Shown here one piece after another: positions 37,800-51,281 of a DNA stretch of 64,000 bases. Position 1 is the first letter of the stretch; each line of letters begins with the position of its first letter. The stretch comes from Tetrahymena thermophila SB210 (taxonomy: Eukaryota > Ciliophora > Oligohymenophorea > Hymenostomatida > Tetrahymenidae). The position numbers were made by a program, and so were the translations under genes. The stretch covers positions 806,001-870,000 of the forward strand of contig NW_002476559.1 in the NCBI RefSeq assembly GCF_000189635.1, in the 5' to 3' direction. The notes under the pieces are model-generated. The model did no database searches. It was not told the origin of the DNA and saw only the letters and a program-made list of their open reading frames with translations.

Positions 37800-40700
37800 A
37801 TGAAACTAAAGAATCTCTGCAAAATATTATATTTGCAAATTTTAGTTTAAATATCGTTTTAGATAGATTGTGTGATATAAAACTCCATACTCAATGTGCC
37901 TTCTGCAGGTTGCAATCTTCCCTATGCATAAAATTAAATTACTTAGGTAGATTAGCTTATTTTAAATGGATAGTTGACTATTAGTAGATATGCTAGTTTA
38001 TAGTATAAGACTTTGGTAGTCAATGATGGAGCAGCTATGAATCTGAAATCGAATTATGAGTAAATTAAAATTGAAGACATAGGAACAGATAGTTGTAGCT
38101 TAAGCGACCTTAAACCAGTAACTATGAGTCTATCATCTAAATCTCAGAATCTTGTTTATGATATCCTCTCTATTTCTAATAGTAATTAGCTAACTTTAAG
38201 ATATTTGCCATTAGGATTATTTCATGGCGTAAAAATATTAATTTCTTCTGTATCAGGTCGTACAGAATATGCTATAGTTGATAAGATAGTTGATAAAGTC
38301 GTATATCTATAAAATCCTCTATCAAATAATCATTTAAGCTAGTAGGTTATAGGATATTCTCTATAAATAGAATATCCGTAGTTATTAGTCATTGATGAAT
38401 AAAGAATTATCTTTAAAAAGTAATAAATTATAGTATTTAACTATCTCTAAGTTTTTTTTCTTTTCTACCTAATATACCTAATAGATATATTTAATAAATT
38501 TATTACCAAATATTTGAATTTTTTTTCAAAATTAAGATTATTTTTTATTTAAAAAGTGCCTGCTTAAGAATAATTCCCTAAAAACCTCAAGATTATGAAA
38601 TGAATTCTGGAATTCTTTTTTAAGACATGAAAGGTCTTTCTTATGAGAATTAAGATAAAACTAATATATTAGGGCTCACTCAGTCAATATTTTTAAACTC
38701 AGATAACTTTAAAAACCAATTCCTTTAGATTATTTAGCTTACAGGATAAATAACAGATATAATAATAATTGGAGTGAATTAACTTACTATTAATCTTAAA
38801 TATAGTATAAAAAATATTAGTATGTACAGGATGAATTAATCTTCACTTAATATTAATGCTTTGGATAAAAATTTTAAGGCGATTAATCTTTTTTATTTGT
38901 ATTCAAATGACTGCTAAGTTACTTTGAGATTAGATTCTTCCTAAAAGTAATACTCTTTATTTAATGCAAAGATTTTAAATACTGAATTAATAATCTCTAG
39001 CCTAAACTAAAAATATTATCTAAAGATAGAAGCAAGCAGGTTACTTAATAGTAATTTCAGAACAATTGATGGAAATGCCATATAATTAGTGGTTTCTTCT
39101 AACTTTATAGCAGGTAAGGAACTAAACTTGCAAAATGTTTAATATAATTCAGCTATTATTTCATAAAATTATTTTGATGGTACAGGGTTAAGATATGCCA
39201 TCCTTCTAACTGAATTATCAGTGCTTTAAAAAAACTAAGCAGTTCTCTCATTAAATTTAGAAGGAAATGTTTTTTCAAATTTTGAATATCAAGGCTATGA
39301 TTTAATTACTACTTCACTATAAAGCACTAATTACTAGGAAATAGTTTTGAGACCTTCTTAGACCTACTACAAAGTCTTTTTATAAATTAACTTCTTTAAC
39401 ATTTTACCAAGTAGTTAACAGAAAGCCATATTTTTACCCTCTTTAAGTCTTTAGTATTAAGACAATTATAGTAGTCCAAAATAGTTTTTAATCCCTCTTG
39501 ATGATTCCTTATATAATAATACAAGGTTTATTAGAGTATCTCCTTTAACCAACATATTTTATCACAAACCTTTGTATTTTTTTAAGAGTAGATTAGCAAC
39601 TTTTTAATTTGATATTGGATAAGCTACTGGCTATCACATGGATGCACTGACCTAAGAATTCAAGCAAACTTGGTAAATAGATACTTCTTATTACTTGCTT
39701 GAAAATACAATATATAAGGCTTACTTTAAATCAACCCTTAATAATTAGCTTTAAGCTGCTCCTTAGCAACTCAATTTTGTTTTATATTAAGGAAATATCA
39801 CTACTTTTAATTCTATCCCATAAATTAAGATTTATTTTAAGGCATCAACCCCAATTTAAGCAATAAATGTTACAATAAATAAAGAACCTTAAAAATCTCT
39901 TTAATATGTTTCAATAGACCCTATAGATGGATGCTTAAATATTTATCCATAATAAAATCCCACCCAAGAAGATATAAATATAAATATTACAATAACTAAT
40001 TGCCAAGACGAATAGGTTTTATCAAACTAGAAATGTGTTTCTAAATGTCCTGATGGATAATATCCACTCAATTCCATCTGCTAAGATGGAAAATAAAAAG
40101 ATGGGTATTTTTTTGAAAATAAATAATACTAACCATGTTTAGGAGGAGCAAACAATTAATGTAAAACTTGTACAACTTCAAATGACTGCTAAAGCTGCTT
40201 CCTTCCCGATTTTTTAAAGGCTAATTTGTGCTATGCTAACTAATTCAAGCAATTTAATTCTGGAGGTAGTTTTCAAAATTGTATTCAAAATTGCTAATCT
40301 TGCTAAAATCAATAAACTTGTTCTGTATGTGTTGATGGATATGCTTTGAGCGAAGATAAAAAATCATGTAATCTTTGCACAGAAGGAAATTTTATCAAAA
40401 ATTATTAATGTATTCCATGCCCCTCTAATTTAAATTGTGCAGACTGCTTTTCTGATAAGGAAGGATCATGTAGATCATGCAAGCCTGGGATGACTTTAGT
40501 TAAAGGATTTTGTTAATAAATATGCATTCAAGGTTAGTACCTTGATGATAATGGCATATGCTAATCTTGTCATCCAACTTGCTTAGAATGCAATGGAAAT
40601 GGAAATGCTGATTGCACTAGATGTCCAAAAGGAAGAATTTTTAGTGATAGTTATCCATATACCTGTGATCTAATCACATGCACAAGCCTTAAATTTTAAA

Positions 40701-42346
40701 ATAATAAAAATGAATGTCAAAACTGTTTTGATTAAACAAATCAAAATGGGTGCTTTGATGCTTATCCTAACTCTATTATTTGTGATCCTGGATATTTTGC
40801 TCAATAAAATGTATCTGGATGCTAGAGGTGTGATGCAAGCTGTAAAACATGCTAGTACTAATCCACGAACTGTATTGAATGTAATTAAGATTACTCATTT
40901 ATTTCTGGGAATAGTGGCTAGTGTTAAAAGTGTTAAGATGGTTTTTATGCCCCTGTAAATGCGAAAACTTGCCTTAGTTGTAGTAGCCCATGTAAAACTT
41001 GCTCTGGTTCCAGCAACAACTGCTTAACATGTTTAGATGGTTTTTATTTTGATAACACTAGCAAATAATGTGCTAGATGTGATTTTTCTTGCTCAAAATG
41101 CTCAGGATCTTCAACAAATTGCACTGAATGTTAAAGAGGTTAATTTTTAAATAATGGAAAATGCATAAATTGTGATGTAAGTTGTAAGGAATGTGATGGA
41201 TCTTCAACAAATTGCACTGAATGTTAAAGCGGTTAATTTTTAAATAATGGAAAATGCATAAATTGTGATGTAAGTTGTAAGGAATGTTATGGATCTTCAA
41301 TAAATTGCACTGAATGCTAAAGCAGTTAATTTTTGAACAATGGAACATGCATAAAATGTGATGCTAACTGTATGGAATGTATGGATACATCAACTCATTG
41401 CACTAAATGCTCTTAAAATGCATATTTATCATAAAATAAATGCTTGAGTGATTGTCCACAAGGCTAATATGCAGATTCTTAACTAAGAATATGTACAGAT
41501 TGTGACAAATCTAAGAGCAACAACTGCTAAACATGTTTAGATGGTTTTTATTTAGATAACACTAGCTTATAATGTTCTAAATGTGACTTTTCTTGCTCAA
41601 AATGCTCAGGATCTTCAACAAATTGCACTGAATGTTAAAGCGGTTAATTTTTAAATAATGGAAAATGCATAAATTGTGATGTAAGTTGTAAGGAATGTGA
41701 TGGATCTTCAACAAATTGCACTAAATGTTAAAGCGGTTAATTTTTAAATAATGGAAAATGCATAAATTGTGATGTAATTTGTAAGGAATGTTATGGATCT
41801 TCAACAAATTGCACTGAATGCTAAAGCAGTTAATTTTTGAACAATGGAACATGCATAAAATGTGATGCTAACTGTATGGAATGTATGGATACATCAACTC
41901 ATTGCACTAAATGCTCTTAAAATGCATATTTATCATAAAATAAATGCTTGAGTGATTGTCCACAAGGCTAATATGCAGATTCTTAACTAAGAATATGTAC
42001 AGATTGTGACAAATCTAAGAGCAAAGAGTGTTTAAATATGTAATATATAAAATAAAGTGAAACATAAAATGGTTTGGAGTAAGGCGCTTTAGTTGGAATA
42101 GTGGTTGGTTCTTTTGCATTTTTTACTGCAGTTATCATAACTCTACGTTACTTTTATAAAAAGAGAAAATACAAATCAGTTATTTAAATAAACCCAAGTT
42201 AAGAAAATTTTACGAATAATGCTATTTTCACTAATAACTAAATTTATACACAGCGAGATATTGAAACAAAAAGCTAATTAAATGAAAAAAAGAATTAGGA
42301 GGAAGCAATAGAATAAAGAGAATTAAAAGTAATAAATATTGATTGA
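37800..42346 (+). CDS. D4: Cys-rich single-pass surface protein, longest member
   Basis: Exons 37800-38419 and 38557-42346, with a 137-nt intron at phase 2, give 1469 residues. The start is MKLKNLCKILYLQILVQ, as in D2. Signal peptide and low-Cys ectodomain run to about 688; the Cys-rich part is about 690 residues, the longest of the five. The membrane helix lies near 1384-1406 (ALVGIVVGSFAFFTAVIITL), followed by RYFYKKRK and the tail. The extra length comes from a 504-bp in-frame tandem duplication (41018-42025) that repeats five or so modules of type NGKCINCDVSCKECDGSS. In the ectodomain D4 resembles D5 (for example LTELSVLQ and SFEYQGYDL-type blocks) more than D1-D3. The stop is two codons later than in the paralogues. 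Confidence 0.87.
41018..42025 (+). repeat. 504-bp in-frame tandem duplication inside D4
   Basis: Units of about 41018-41521 and 41522-42025 are nearly identical, for example GCTCAAAATG at 41091 and 41595. The length is 168 codons exactly, so the frame is kept. Each unit itself contains shorter repeats of about 40 codons around GGATCTTCAACAAATTGCAC. Confidence 0.88.
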
Positions 42347-43601
42347 TCAATTCATTTGCATTCATGCAAATTTTGTTAAAACAATAAAAATAAAAATTAT
42401 TTTTGATTAAAAGATAAAATAAGATTTTTATTAATAGAAAGAAAGATAGAAATAAATATAAAAACTAAAATTAGGTTTAACTAAATAACTTTTGTTTGTT
42501 AATTTTAGCACTTAAAAAAATTATTTTTAAAAAATAAACATAGGTATTGAAAAAATTGCATATTTTTACGTTGATTGAGTTTTTTTTATTTAAAATTAAA
42601 ATGAATTTTATTTTAAGTTAATTTTTTTAAATCATACAGATATTTTTCCCTAGTAACTCGTGGTAATGAGATACTATTTGATTTTTAAATATAAAAAAAA
42701 TTTTTTAATTTGTAATGCTTTTCAAAAAACAATCCTTATGGAAGAGAACCTCATATAAATTTTTACTAATTTTATTATAATAACTCATTGTAATTTTATT
42801 AAAAAAGCATATTATTAATTAATTTCTTGAGCTTAATTAATTTTATCTGCTCTAAATATATTTGGTATAACAATCAACTTCAATTTATATGATAACATAA
42901 ATATTTTTATTAAATTCTCAATAATATAAATAGATATTTGGTTTTAGTAAATTTAAATATCTTTTTTTATCAATCAAAACACTATAATTTTGTTTAATTT
43001 AAAATGCTTCTTTTTAGTGTAAGGTTTAATATATAATTTATTTTATTTATGAATTTATGTTATGTTGTATAATCCGTCTAACTTAATCTGCTATAAATAT
43101 TTATTTAAAAAGTTATTTCTGGATAAGAAAAATTTTATTTCGTTCAAATACAAATATAAAGAAAGAAATTTATTAAAGAAATAATTGAAATTTGTATTAA
43201 TACAATTACTAGAAAACTAACAAATTGGCTTTTATTAAAATATGATATGATTAATATTGCAATACTTTTTAATAGATTAGAACCTCTAAAAATCAGAAAG
43301 TATTCTCTGTTTAATAAATTTATATGAATAGTATTCAAGTTACTTAGTAATATTTAGTAAAAAAAATAATGTGCTGGATTGAGTTGATACTTAGTTCTAT
43401 TCAGCTTGTAGAAAATTTAATTGTAATCAAATATTTATCAATTGGCTCAAGATAAGTGGTATTAATAATATATGTAAATTTACATTTTTTAAACAATTTA
43501 TTTATAGAATTATTGTTTGTTTATTTATTTACATATTTTTGAATTGCTGTTATAGGAAGAAAACTAGATGGTAATTACAATTTATTAATGCTATAAAGAC
43601 T
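42347..43601. other. intergenic D4-D5
   Basis: About 1.25 kb, non-coding. The D4 3' flank runs to about 42630. The rest is a diverged single D-upstream repeat, with a TATCTTTTTTTATCAATC motif near 42958. Confidence 0.55.
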
Positions 43602-43644
43602 TATCTCAATTTAAATAGGAGATAGGATAAGCAATTTATGTATT
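43602..43644 (+). promoter_or_regulatory. conserved leader block of D5
   Basis: Most diverged copy of the block (AGGATAAGCAATTTATG in place of AGGATATGCACTTTATG), ending about 69 nt before the D5 ATG. Confidence 0.45.
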
Positions 43645-43712
43645 TTATTAATATAAGCAAAAATTGTAAATAAGAAATAAGTAAAATAAAAGTAAAGATA
43701 GAATCAATAGAA

Positions 43713-46700
43713 ATGAGTCTAAAGAATCTCAGTATAATTTTATATTTTTAAATTTTAGTTTAGATATCGCTTTAGATAGATTGTCTGATATAAAACTCCA
43801 TACTCAATGTGCCTTCTACAGGTTGCAATCTTCCCTTTGTATAAAATTAAATTACTTAAGTAGATTAGATCATTTTAAATGGCTAGTTGACTATTAGTAG
43901 ATACGCTAGTTTGCAGTATAAGACTTTGGTAGTTAATAATGGAGCAGCTATGAATTTGAAATCGAATTATGAGTAAATTAAAATTGAAGACATAGGAACA
44001 GACAGTTGCAGCTTAAGCGCCCTTAAACCAGTAACTATGAGTCTATCATCTTAATCTCAGAATCTTGTTTATGATATCTACTCTATTTCTAATAGTAATT
44101 AGCTAACTTTAAGAGATTTGCCATTGGGATTATTTCATGGCGTAAAAATATTAATTTCTTCTCTATCAGGTCTTACAGAATATGCTATGGTTGATAAGAT
44201 AGTTGATCAAGTCGTGTATCTATAAAATCCTCTATCAAATAATCATTTAAGCTGGTAGGTTGCAGGAACATCTCTACAAACATATTATCCGAAATTAATA
44301 GTCATTGATGAATAAAGGATCATCTTTAAAAGGTAATAAATTACAATATGTAGCTCTTTCTAAGCTTTTTTTTCAACCTAAAAGACATATTTCATAAATT
44401 TATTAAAATAATTTTATTTTTAATTCAAAATATTTTTTATTTAAATAGCGCATGTTTAAGAATAATTCCCTAAAAGCCTCAAGATAGTTTAAAAAATTCT
44501 GGAATTCTTTTTTAAGACATGAAAGGTCTTTCTTATGAGAATTAAGATCAAAGTAATATAGTAGAACTTGCTCAGTCAATATTTTTAAACTCAGATAACT
44601 TTAAAAACCAATTCTTTTCCATTACAGGAAAAATAAGCAATATACTAATAATTGGAGTTAATTAACTTACTATTAATGATCAAACTTAGTTTTCAGGTAT
44701 ATAATATATTAGTATGTACAGGATGCACTAATCTTCACTTAATATTAATGCTCTACCTACAACTCCCAAACCGACTATACTAGATTCATGGTATTCAAAT
44801 GATTGCTAAGCTACATTGACTTTAAATAATATAAACGCTTCTTACAAGTTACAAAACTCAAATTTTTTAAATTCTCAATTAACAGTCTCCAACGCACAAC
44901 CTTACGATCTATTAATACTCAGTAATCGCTTACTTAATTTTATTTTCAGCACAAGTAATAGCTATATCAATAACTTAACCATTTAAGCTAACTAAATAGC
45001 AGGTAAGGAACTAAACTTGCAAAATGTTTAATATAATTAAGCTAATATTTAATAAAATTATTTTGATGGTACAGGATTAAAATATGCTATTCTTCTAACT
45101 GAATTATCTGTGCTTTAATAATACTAAGCATTTCTCTCATTAGAATTAGATGGAAATGTTTTCTCAAATTTTGAATATCATGGCTATGATTTAATTACTA
45201 CTTCACTTCAAAGTAATGGTTATTAAGAAACAGTTTTGAGGCCTTCTTAGTTCTACTACGAAGTCACTTTAAAAATTAACCTATATAACCTTTTACCAAA
45301 TAGTTAACAAAAAGTCATTTTTTTACCCTCTTTAAGTCTTTGGTATTAAGACAATTCGAGTAATGACCCTTACTTTGTTCTCCCTCTTGATGATTCCTTT
45401 TATCATAATACAAGGTTTATTAGAATATCTCCTTTAACCAATATAATTTATCACAAACCTTTATACTTCTTTTAGTATTACTTAGCTATTGTTTAATTTG
45501 ATATTGGATAAGCTACTGGCTATTACATGGATACATAAACCTAAGAATTCAAGCAAACTTGGTAAATAGGTACTTCTTATTACTTGCTTGAAAATACAAT
45601 ATATAAGGCTTACTTTAAATCAACCCTTAATAATTAGCTTTAAGCTGCTCCTTAGCAACTCAATTTTGTTATATATTAAGGAAATACAAATACTTTTAAT
45701 TCTATCCCACAAATTAAGATTTATTTTAAGGCATCAACCCCAATTTAAGTAATAAGTGTTAAGATAAACGGAATATCTGTAGCATCTCCTAAATATGTTT
45801 AAATAGATCCTATAGATGGATGCTTAAATATTTACCCATAATCAAATATGAACTAAGCAGATATATCTATTAATATTTCAATAACTAATTGCCAAGATGG
45901 ATATGTTTTATCAAACTAACAATGTGTTTCTAACTGTCCAAATGGATAGTATCCACTAAATTCTATCTGTTTAGATGGACAATAAAAAAATGGATATTAT
46001 TTTTAAAACAATTAATACTTGCCATGTTTAGGAGGAGCAAATAATTAATGTAAAACTTGTACAACTTCAAATGACTGCTAAAGCTGCTTCCTTTCCCAAT
46101 TTTCATAGGCTAATTTATGCTATGCTAACCAGTACTAATAGTTTAATACCGGAGGGAATTTTCAAAATTGTATTCAAAATTGCTAATCTTGCTAAAATCA
46201 ATAAACTTGTTCTGTATGTGTTGATGGATACGTTTTAAGCTAAGATCAAAAATCCTGTAATCTTTGCCCATAAGGAAATTTTATCAAAGACTATTAATGT
46301 ATTCCATGCCCTTCTAATTTTAATTGTGCAGATTGTTTCTCTTAATATGGAGGATCGTGTAGATCATGCAAACCTGGGTTTACTTTAGTCTAAGGGTTTT
46401 GTTAATAAACATGCATTCAAGGTTAGTACCTTGATAATAATGGCATATGCTAACCTTGTGATCCTACCTGCTTAGAATGCTCAGGGAGTGGAAAAACTAA
46501 TTGCACTAGATGCTCAAAAGGAAAAACTTTAAATGTATAGCTCTAATCTCAAACATGTGAACAAATTACATGCACAAACCTTTAATTTTAAAATAACAAT
46601 AATGTATGTCAAAACTGTTTTGATTAAGCAAATCAAAATGGGTGCTTTGATGCTTATCCTAATTCTATTATTTGTGGTCCTGGTTAGTATGCTCAATAAA

Positions 46701-47635
46701 ATGTATCTGGGTGCTAGACTTGTGATGCAAGCTGTAAAACATGCTTGTATTAATCTACGAACTGTATTTAATGTAATTAAGACTATATTTTTGTTTCTGG
46801 AAACAATGGTTAGTGTTAAAAGTGTTAGGATGGTTTTTATGCCCCTCTAAATGAGAAAACTTGCATTAGTTGTAATAGTCCATGTAAAACTTGCTCTGGG
46901 TCGAGTGGCAACTGTTTAACATGTTTAGATGGTTTTTATTTTGATAACAACAGCTAATAATGTGGTAAGTGTGATTTGTCTTGCTCAAAGTGCTAAGGAT
47001 CTTCAACAAATTGCACTGAATGTTAAAGTGGTTAATTTTTGAGCAATGGGAAATGCATAAAATGTGATGTAAGTTGTAAGGAATGTATGAATACTTCAAC
47101 TTATTGTACTAAATGCCCTTAAAATAAATATGTATCATCAAACCAATGCTTGAGCGAATGTCCAGCAGGCTAATATGCTGATTCTTAGCTAGGAATATGT
47201 TAAGATTGTGAAAAATCTAAATGCAAAGAGTGCTAAGGATCAAAATACTTTTGCACCTAATGTAATTAAAACTTATTCATTTAAGAAGGAACATGTGTCG
47301 CAACTTGCTCTGAAGGATATATTTTATTAAATATGTAATGTATAAAATAAAGTGATACAAGAAACGAATTGGAACCCGGTGCTTTAGTTGGTATAGTGTT
47401 TAGTTGCTTTGTATTTTTGATATTAGTTATAATGGCTCTAAGTTACTTTTATAAAAAGAGATAATACAAATCAGTTATTTAAATAGACCCAAATTAAGAC
47501 AATTTTAAGAATAATGGTGTTTTTACCAATAACTAATTATATACATAGTAAGATATTGAAACAAAAAATTAGTTAGATGAAAAAAAAAATTAGAAGGAAG
47601 CAATAGAATAAACAGAAGTTAAAGTAATAAATTGA
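43713..47635 (+). CDS. D5: Cys-rich single-pass surface protein
   Basis: Exons 43713-44332 and 44449-47635, with a 116-nt intron at phase 2, give 1268 residues. The start MSLKNLSIILYFQILVQ is the most diverged of the five. The order of parts is as in D1. The Cys-rich region runs from about 686 to 1175, and the membrane helix near 1184-1206 is ALVGIVFSCFVFLILVIMAL followed by SYFYKKR. Just before the helix D5 carries a unit not seen in the others (CQGSKYFCTQCNQNLFIQEG). The intron donor is AAAAG/GTAATAA, against AAAAA/GTAATAA in the rest. It is the last member of the array; no further copy follows to 64 kb. Confidence 0.87.
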
Positions 47636-48472
47636 TGGATTGATTTATATTAATGCAAAGTATGTTAAAACCATAAAAATAAAATTTATTTTTGATTATA
47701 AGATAAAAAAAAGTTTTAATAGGAGTAAGAAAGATATAAATAAATAAATATAAAAACTAAAATAAGGTTATAAAAAAATCATTTTTCAATATCTTATTTA
47801 AAAATTTAAGTTTAAAATATACACATAAATTTTGAAACAATTGAATGTTTTTAGTTGATTGAAATTTTTAAATTTCAAATGGATATAATTACAAAAAAAA
47901 TTATTTATTATTTTTATATGTATAAAAAATAAATCAATTATCAGTATAATTTTAGTCATTCATTCATTAATATATAGTTTTCAAAATATTTGTTAAAAAA
48001 TATAACAAAATATGATTAATTTTATTTAACTAAATTGCCTAATATTTTGTTATTTTAATCTTCAAAGTTAAATAATAACATGCAGATGATGAATATTGCT
48101 AATAACTTTAAAAGAAGTAAGTATTAGTACAATCTATTTTGTTTATTTTTGCTCTTTTATTTATTTATTGATTTATGGAATGTATTCGTATTTATAATAT
48201 GTCAAAATTAATACTGTTTACCAAAGATATGGAGGGATAATTAAGAAATACTTGATATTTACTTGATCAATCAATTAATTATTTGCTTTCTTATTAAAGC
48301 TAATGCTTAAATAATTGAAATATTTCAATCAAAAATTTTCAACGCAACAAAATTATATATCAATTATATTTTAAATATAGTCTTAAAAATTAATATTTGG
48401 TTTAGAAAGTTAGTTCTTGTAAAACAAGATTAGAACAAATTTAATATTAAGTTTGTTATAAAAATTTAAAAT
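47636..48472. other. intergenic D5 to PX gene
   Basis: About 0.8 kb. D5 3' flank to about 47850, then A+T-rich sequence. ATG at 48080 followed by 13 codons and a GT could be a small first exon of the next gene (see there). Nothing else seen. Confidence 0.5.
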
Positions 48473-51004
48473 ATGTAAGTATGTGATACAGATAGGGGAA
48501 TATCTTGCTATTCTTTCTTTATAGCTGCAATAGTCTAGCTAATTATAACTATATATTTTTCAATTCTTTGTGTAAAGGCAATGTAGATCTATAGTTTAAC
48601 TTCTTATAAATATCCATTGATATCTAATATACATCTACTCAAGGTAATTACTCTATTGTCCATTTTAGCAGTGGACGTGGCAGGGCTCTCTTTAGCTTTC
48701 GAAAGATCCTAGAATGATTCTATTGATGTAAGCGAATTACTAAATAGTATTATCTCAATTATAAGCGAATTTGTTTGTATTATTCTGCTCAGAAAAGAGT
48801 TTTTGATATTGAAATTAACTTCTGGATATCTGAGATCATACATCTCAATAAGTTTCTTTATCTACACAATAGCTATGATGATCAATGCATTTAACAGCAG
48901 GTAAACTTAATTTGGATTGTCTTCTGATTAAATAGTATATATCGTATGCTTAATTCTGAAGTTTCTCTTGACAGCTGAAGTTTTTGTATTTAAGTCTGAC
49001 TTCATCAAAAATAAAAATTGTGTTGAGTAAGAAGAAAATGCTTACAATTTTACCTAAAATGAATTAAATTAAAACAGTGATGATCTCTATTTTAACTTGT
49101 AAGTTTAACACATGGAGATTGATTCAGGGAAAGATGGAAATAAATAATCGAATGGTGATTTTTAAATAATATATTAAGAAGAAATTGACAATACTAGCTC
49201 TTAAATTTTCCACTCTAAGAATCATCAAAGCATATAAAATTTCAATTAGCAAAATTAATATTTAAGCCCTCAACAAAATCTTAAAGGAGAAAATAATATG
49301 AATAATAGATAAATTTGTTAATTTAGATCAACAGGGAAAAAAAATTATTACTAAGATGATTTGCTGTGTCCTACTCACTTGAACTTTAAAAATAATATTG
49401 ATAATTCAGATATGAAAACATCTTAATAACTCTCTGATTAGAATCCTCCTCATGCAAAGTGTAGCAAATTGAGTGTACCTTTAAGCATAAATAATAAATC
49501 TTAGGTATCTAAAAATGAATTTGATGGGAAGGGTAAGAGAAATTCCTAAACTAGTAATAGTACAGAGTTTATACAAATTAGTCATTTATTTATAAAAGAA
49601 ATTTATAATTCAAATGGAGTAATTATGATTAAAATTTTAATAACTTATATAAATGGTCAGTAAGAAGAGTTACACAAAACTTTGCAAGAATTCTAACAAA
49701 TAGTGACATTTATTAGAAATTTTTTCAAGCAGCAAGATCCCGATTTAATTGAAGTAGAATAAATGAATTCAAATTAGAAGATAAATAATTATTAAGAATA
49801 AGAAACACTGATGAGAAAATTAGAAAAAATTATGAATCTTATAATTATTAATAATTTTCATACAAATTCCAACATAAGCAGCTTTTTTAAGATAAGAGAT
49901 TATAATCGCTCATCTTCTTTTAATGCTAATTGCGTAATTTAATTTCTAATTGAGTATTATTCAAAGTTAAGCCAAATCACTTTTTTATATTTAACTTTGA
50001 TAATCAATTTTTCTTAAACAATCATTAAATTGGCTATTAATTTTTAATAGCTAATTAAATCAATTATTTAAAGGCTCAATATTATTTTTTTAGTTTTTTT
50101 CATCTTAATAATTTTAAAAAAAATCTATTTTAAAAAAGTTTTTAAATATTTTAGTAAAAGAAATCTTTAAATTAAATAAACTAATTTTTTATTAAAAATA
50201 GCAAGAAGAACAAGTATTTAGCTCTTTTAGCAATTACTGCTACTCAGAATAGGAAAATAAATTAGATAATTAAGCAATAAGGGACTAAAAAAGCTGTTAA
50301 GAAAACTAGAGATCTGCAAATCAACTTACTTTTGAAAATAGATTGACAGGAGGTAGTAAAATGACAAATAATTAGGAAAAATAAAATTACTTTAGTGATT
50401 ATAATCAAAGTCATGATGAATATAATGATAGATTGAGTTAATAAGTTTCTATTAGTATTGGATCTGTAGCAAGTTCAATCAATGATGACTCTTAAGAATT
50501 GAAAGTAAACCAAGAAACTAATGATAAAGATTTAATAATAAAAGTAAAATAAATAACAACTCAATTTATTCAAAAAGAAGATTATACAGTAAATTTAAAA
50601 TTTTTTTCTTTATATCATTTACTAATATATTTTATTATAAATAATAAAATCAAGAAATACATAATTAAATTGCAATATTTTACGAACAAACAAGTTAAAG
50701 ATCTTACAATGGAAACAAGATATAAGGATATACTTACAATACACAATACAGTATTTTATATATAATAAAGTCCTTATTTAAATATTAACGAATTAAAAAA
50801 TCATATTAGATCAAAGAGTAACTGCCTAAAATTGAGATTCCTGATTTACCATTTAAGGAAAGAAAATTAGATATTTTCAAGAGTAAAACAGATTCAGACA
50901 TTATTGATTTCAGGAAAAAGACTCTTCCATCATATTTTGAAACTATTTTAAATAATAAATAAATTAGGTAATTAGATTTTATCAAAAAGACATTTTTTTT
51001 CTGA
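48473..51004 (+). CDS. multipass membrane protein with PX-type domains, four exons
   Basis: Exons 48473-49933, 50202-50588, 50655-50750 and 50810-51004, all joined at phase 0, give 712 residues. Introns are 268, 66 and 59 nt with GT...AG ends. About five membrane segments fill residues 10-200 (for example SYISISFFIYTIAMMINAF). An Asn/Gln-rich linker follows, then a PX-like region near 362-475 (IKILITYINGQQEELH, ending SNISSFFKI). A second, clearer PX domain at about 605-705 has YIIKLQYFTNKQ, METRYKDILTIHNTI and the proline loop IEIPDLPFKERK before RKKTLPSYFETIL. PX domains bind phosphoinositides, so an endomembrane role is inferred. The arginine-tyrosine pair of the second domain is kept. An alternative start uses exon 48080-48120 spliced to 48496. 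Confidence 0.75.
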
Positions 51005-51281
51005 GAATTATCAATTTAACAAATTTAATAAATACGCATAAACTAATGTAAATAAATATATATATACTAAATATATAATTTGTATAAAATAAATCTAATT
51101 ACAATTTAATTTATCAATTTCAAAATAAATTTATGTAAATTTTAAATAAATATGAATAAATTTTTAAGTTAAAAATATTCCTTAAATTAATAAATAAAAT
51201 AAAATTAGTGGAATAATAAGATAAAAAATAAATCAAATAAAAGCTATCAAATAAATTCAAAGATTTTTTTTATTTTATATT
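51005..51281. other. 3' flank of PX gene
   Basis: About 280 bp, A+T-rich, with no feature beyond likely 3' UTR. Confidence 0.4.

Noticed and set aside
41073-41348. Minus-strand frames rich in His, Cys and Leu (also at 21092, 33993 and 46866)
   Set aside because: They are the antisense of the D-gene Cys module repeats, with periodicity that follows the sense modules.
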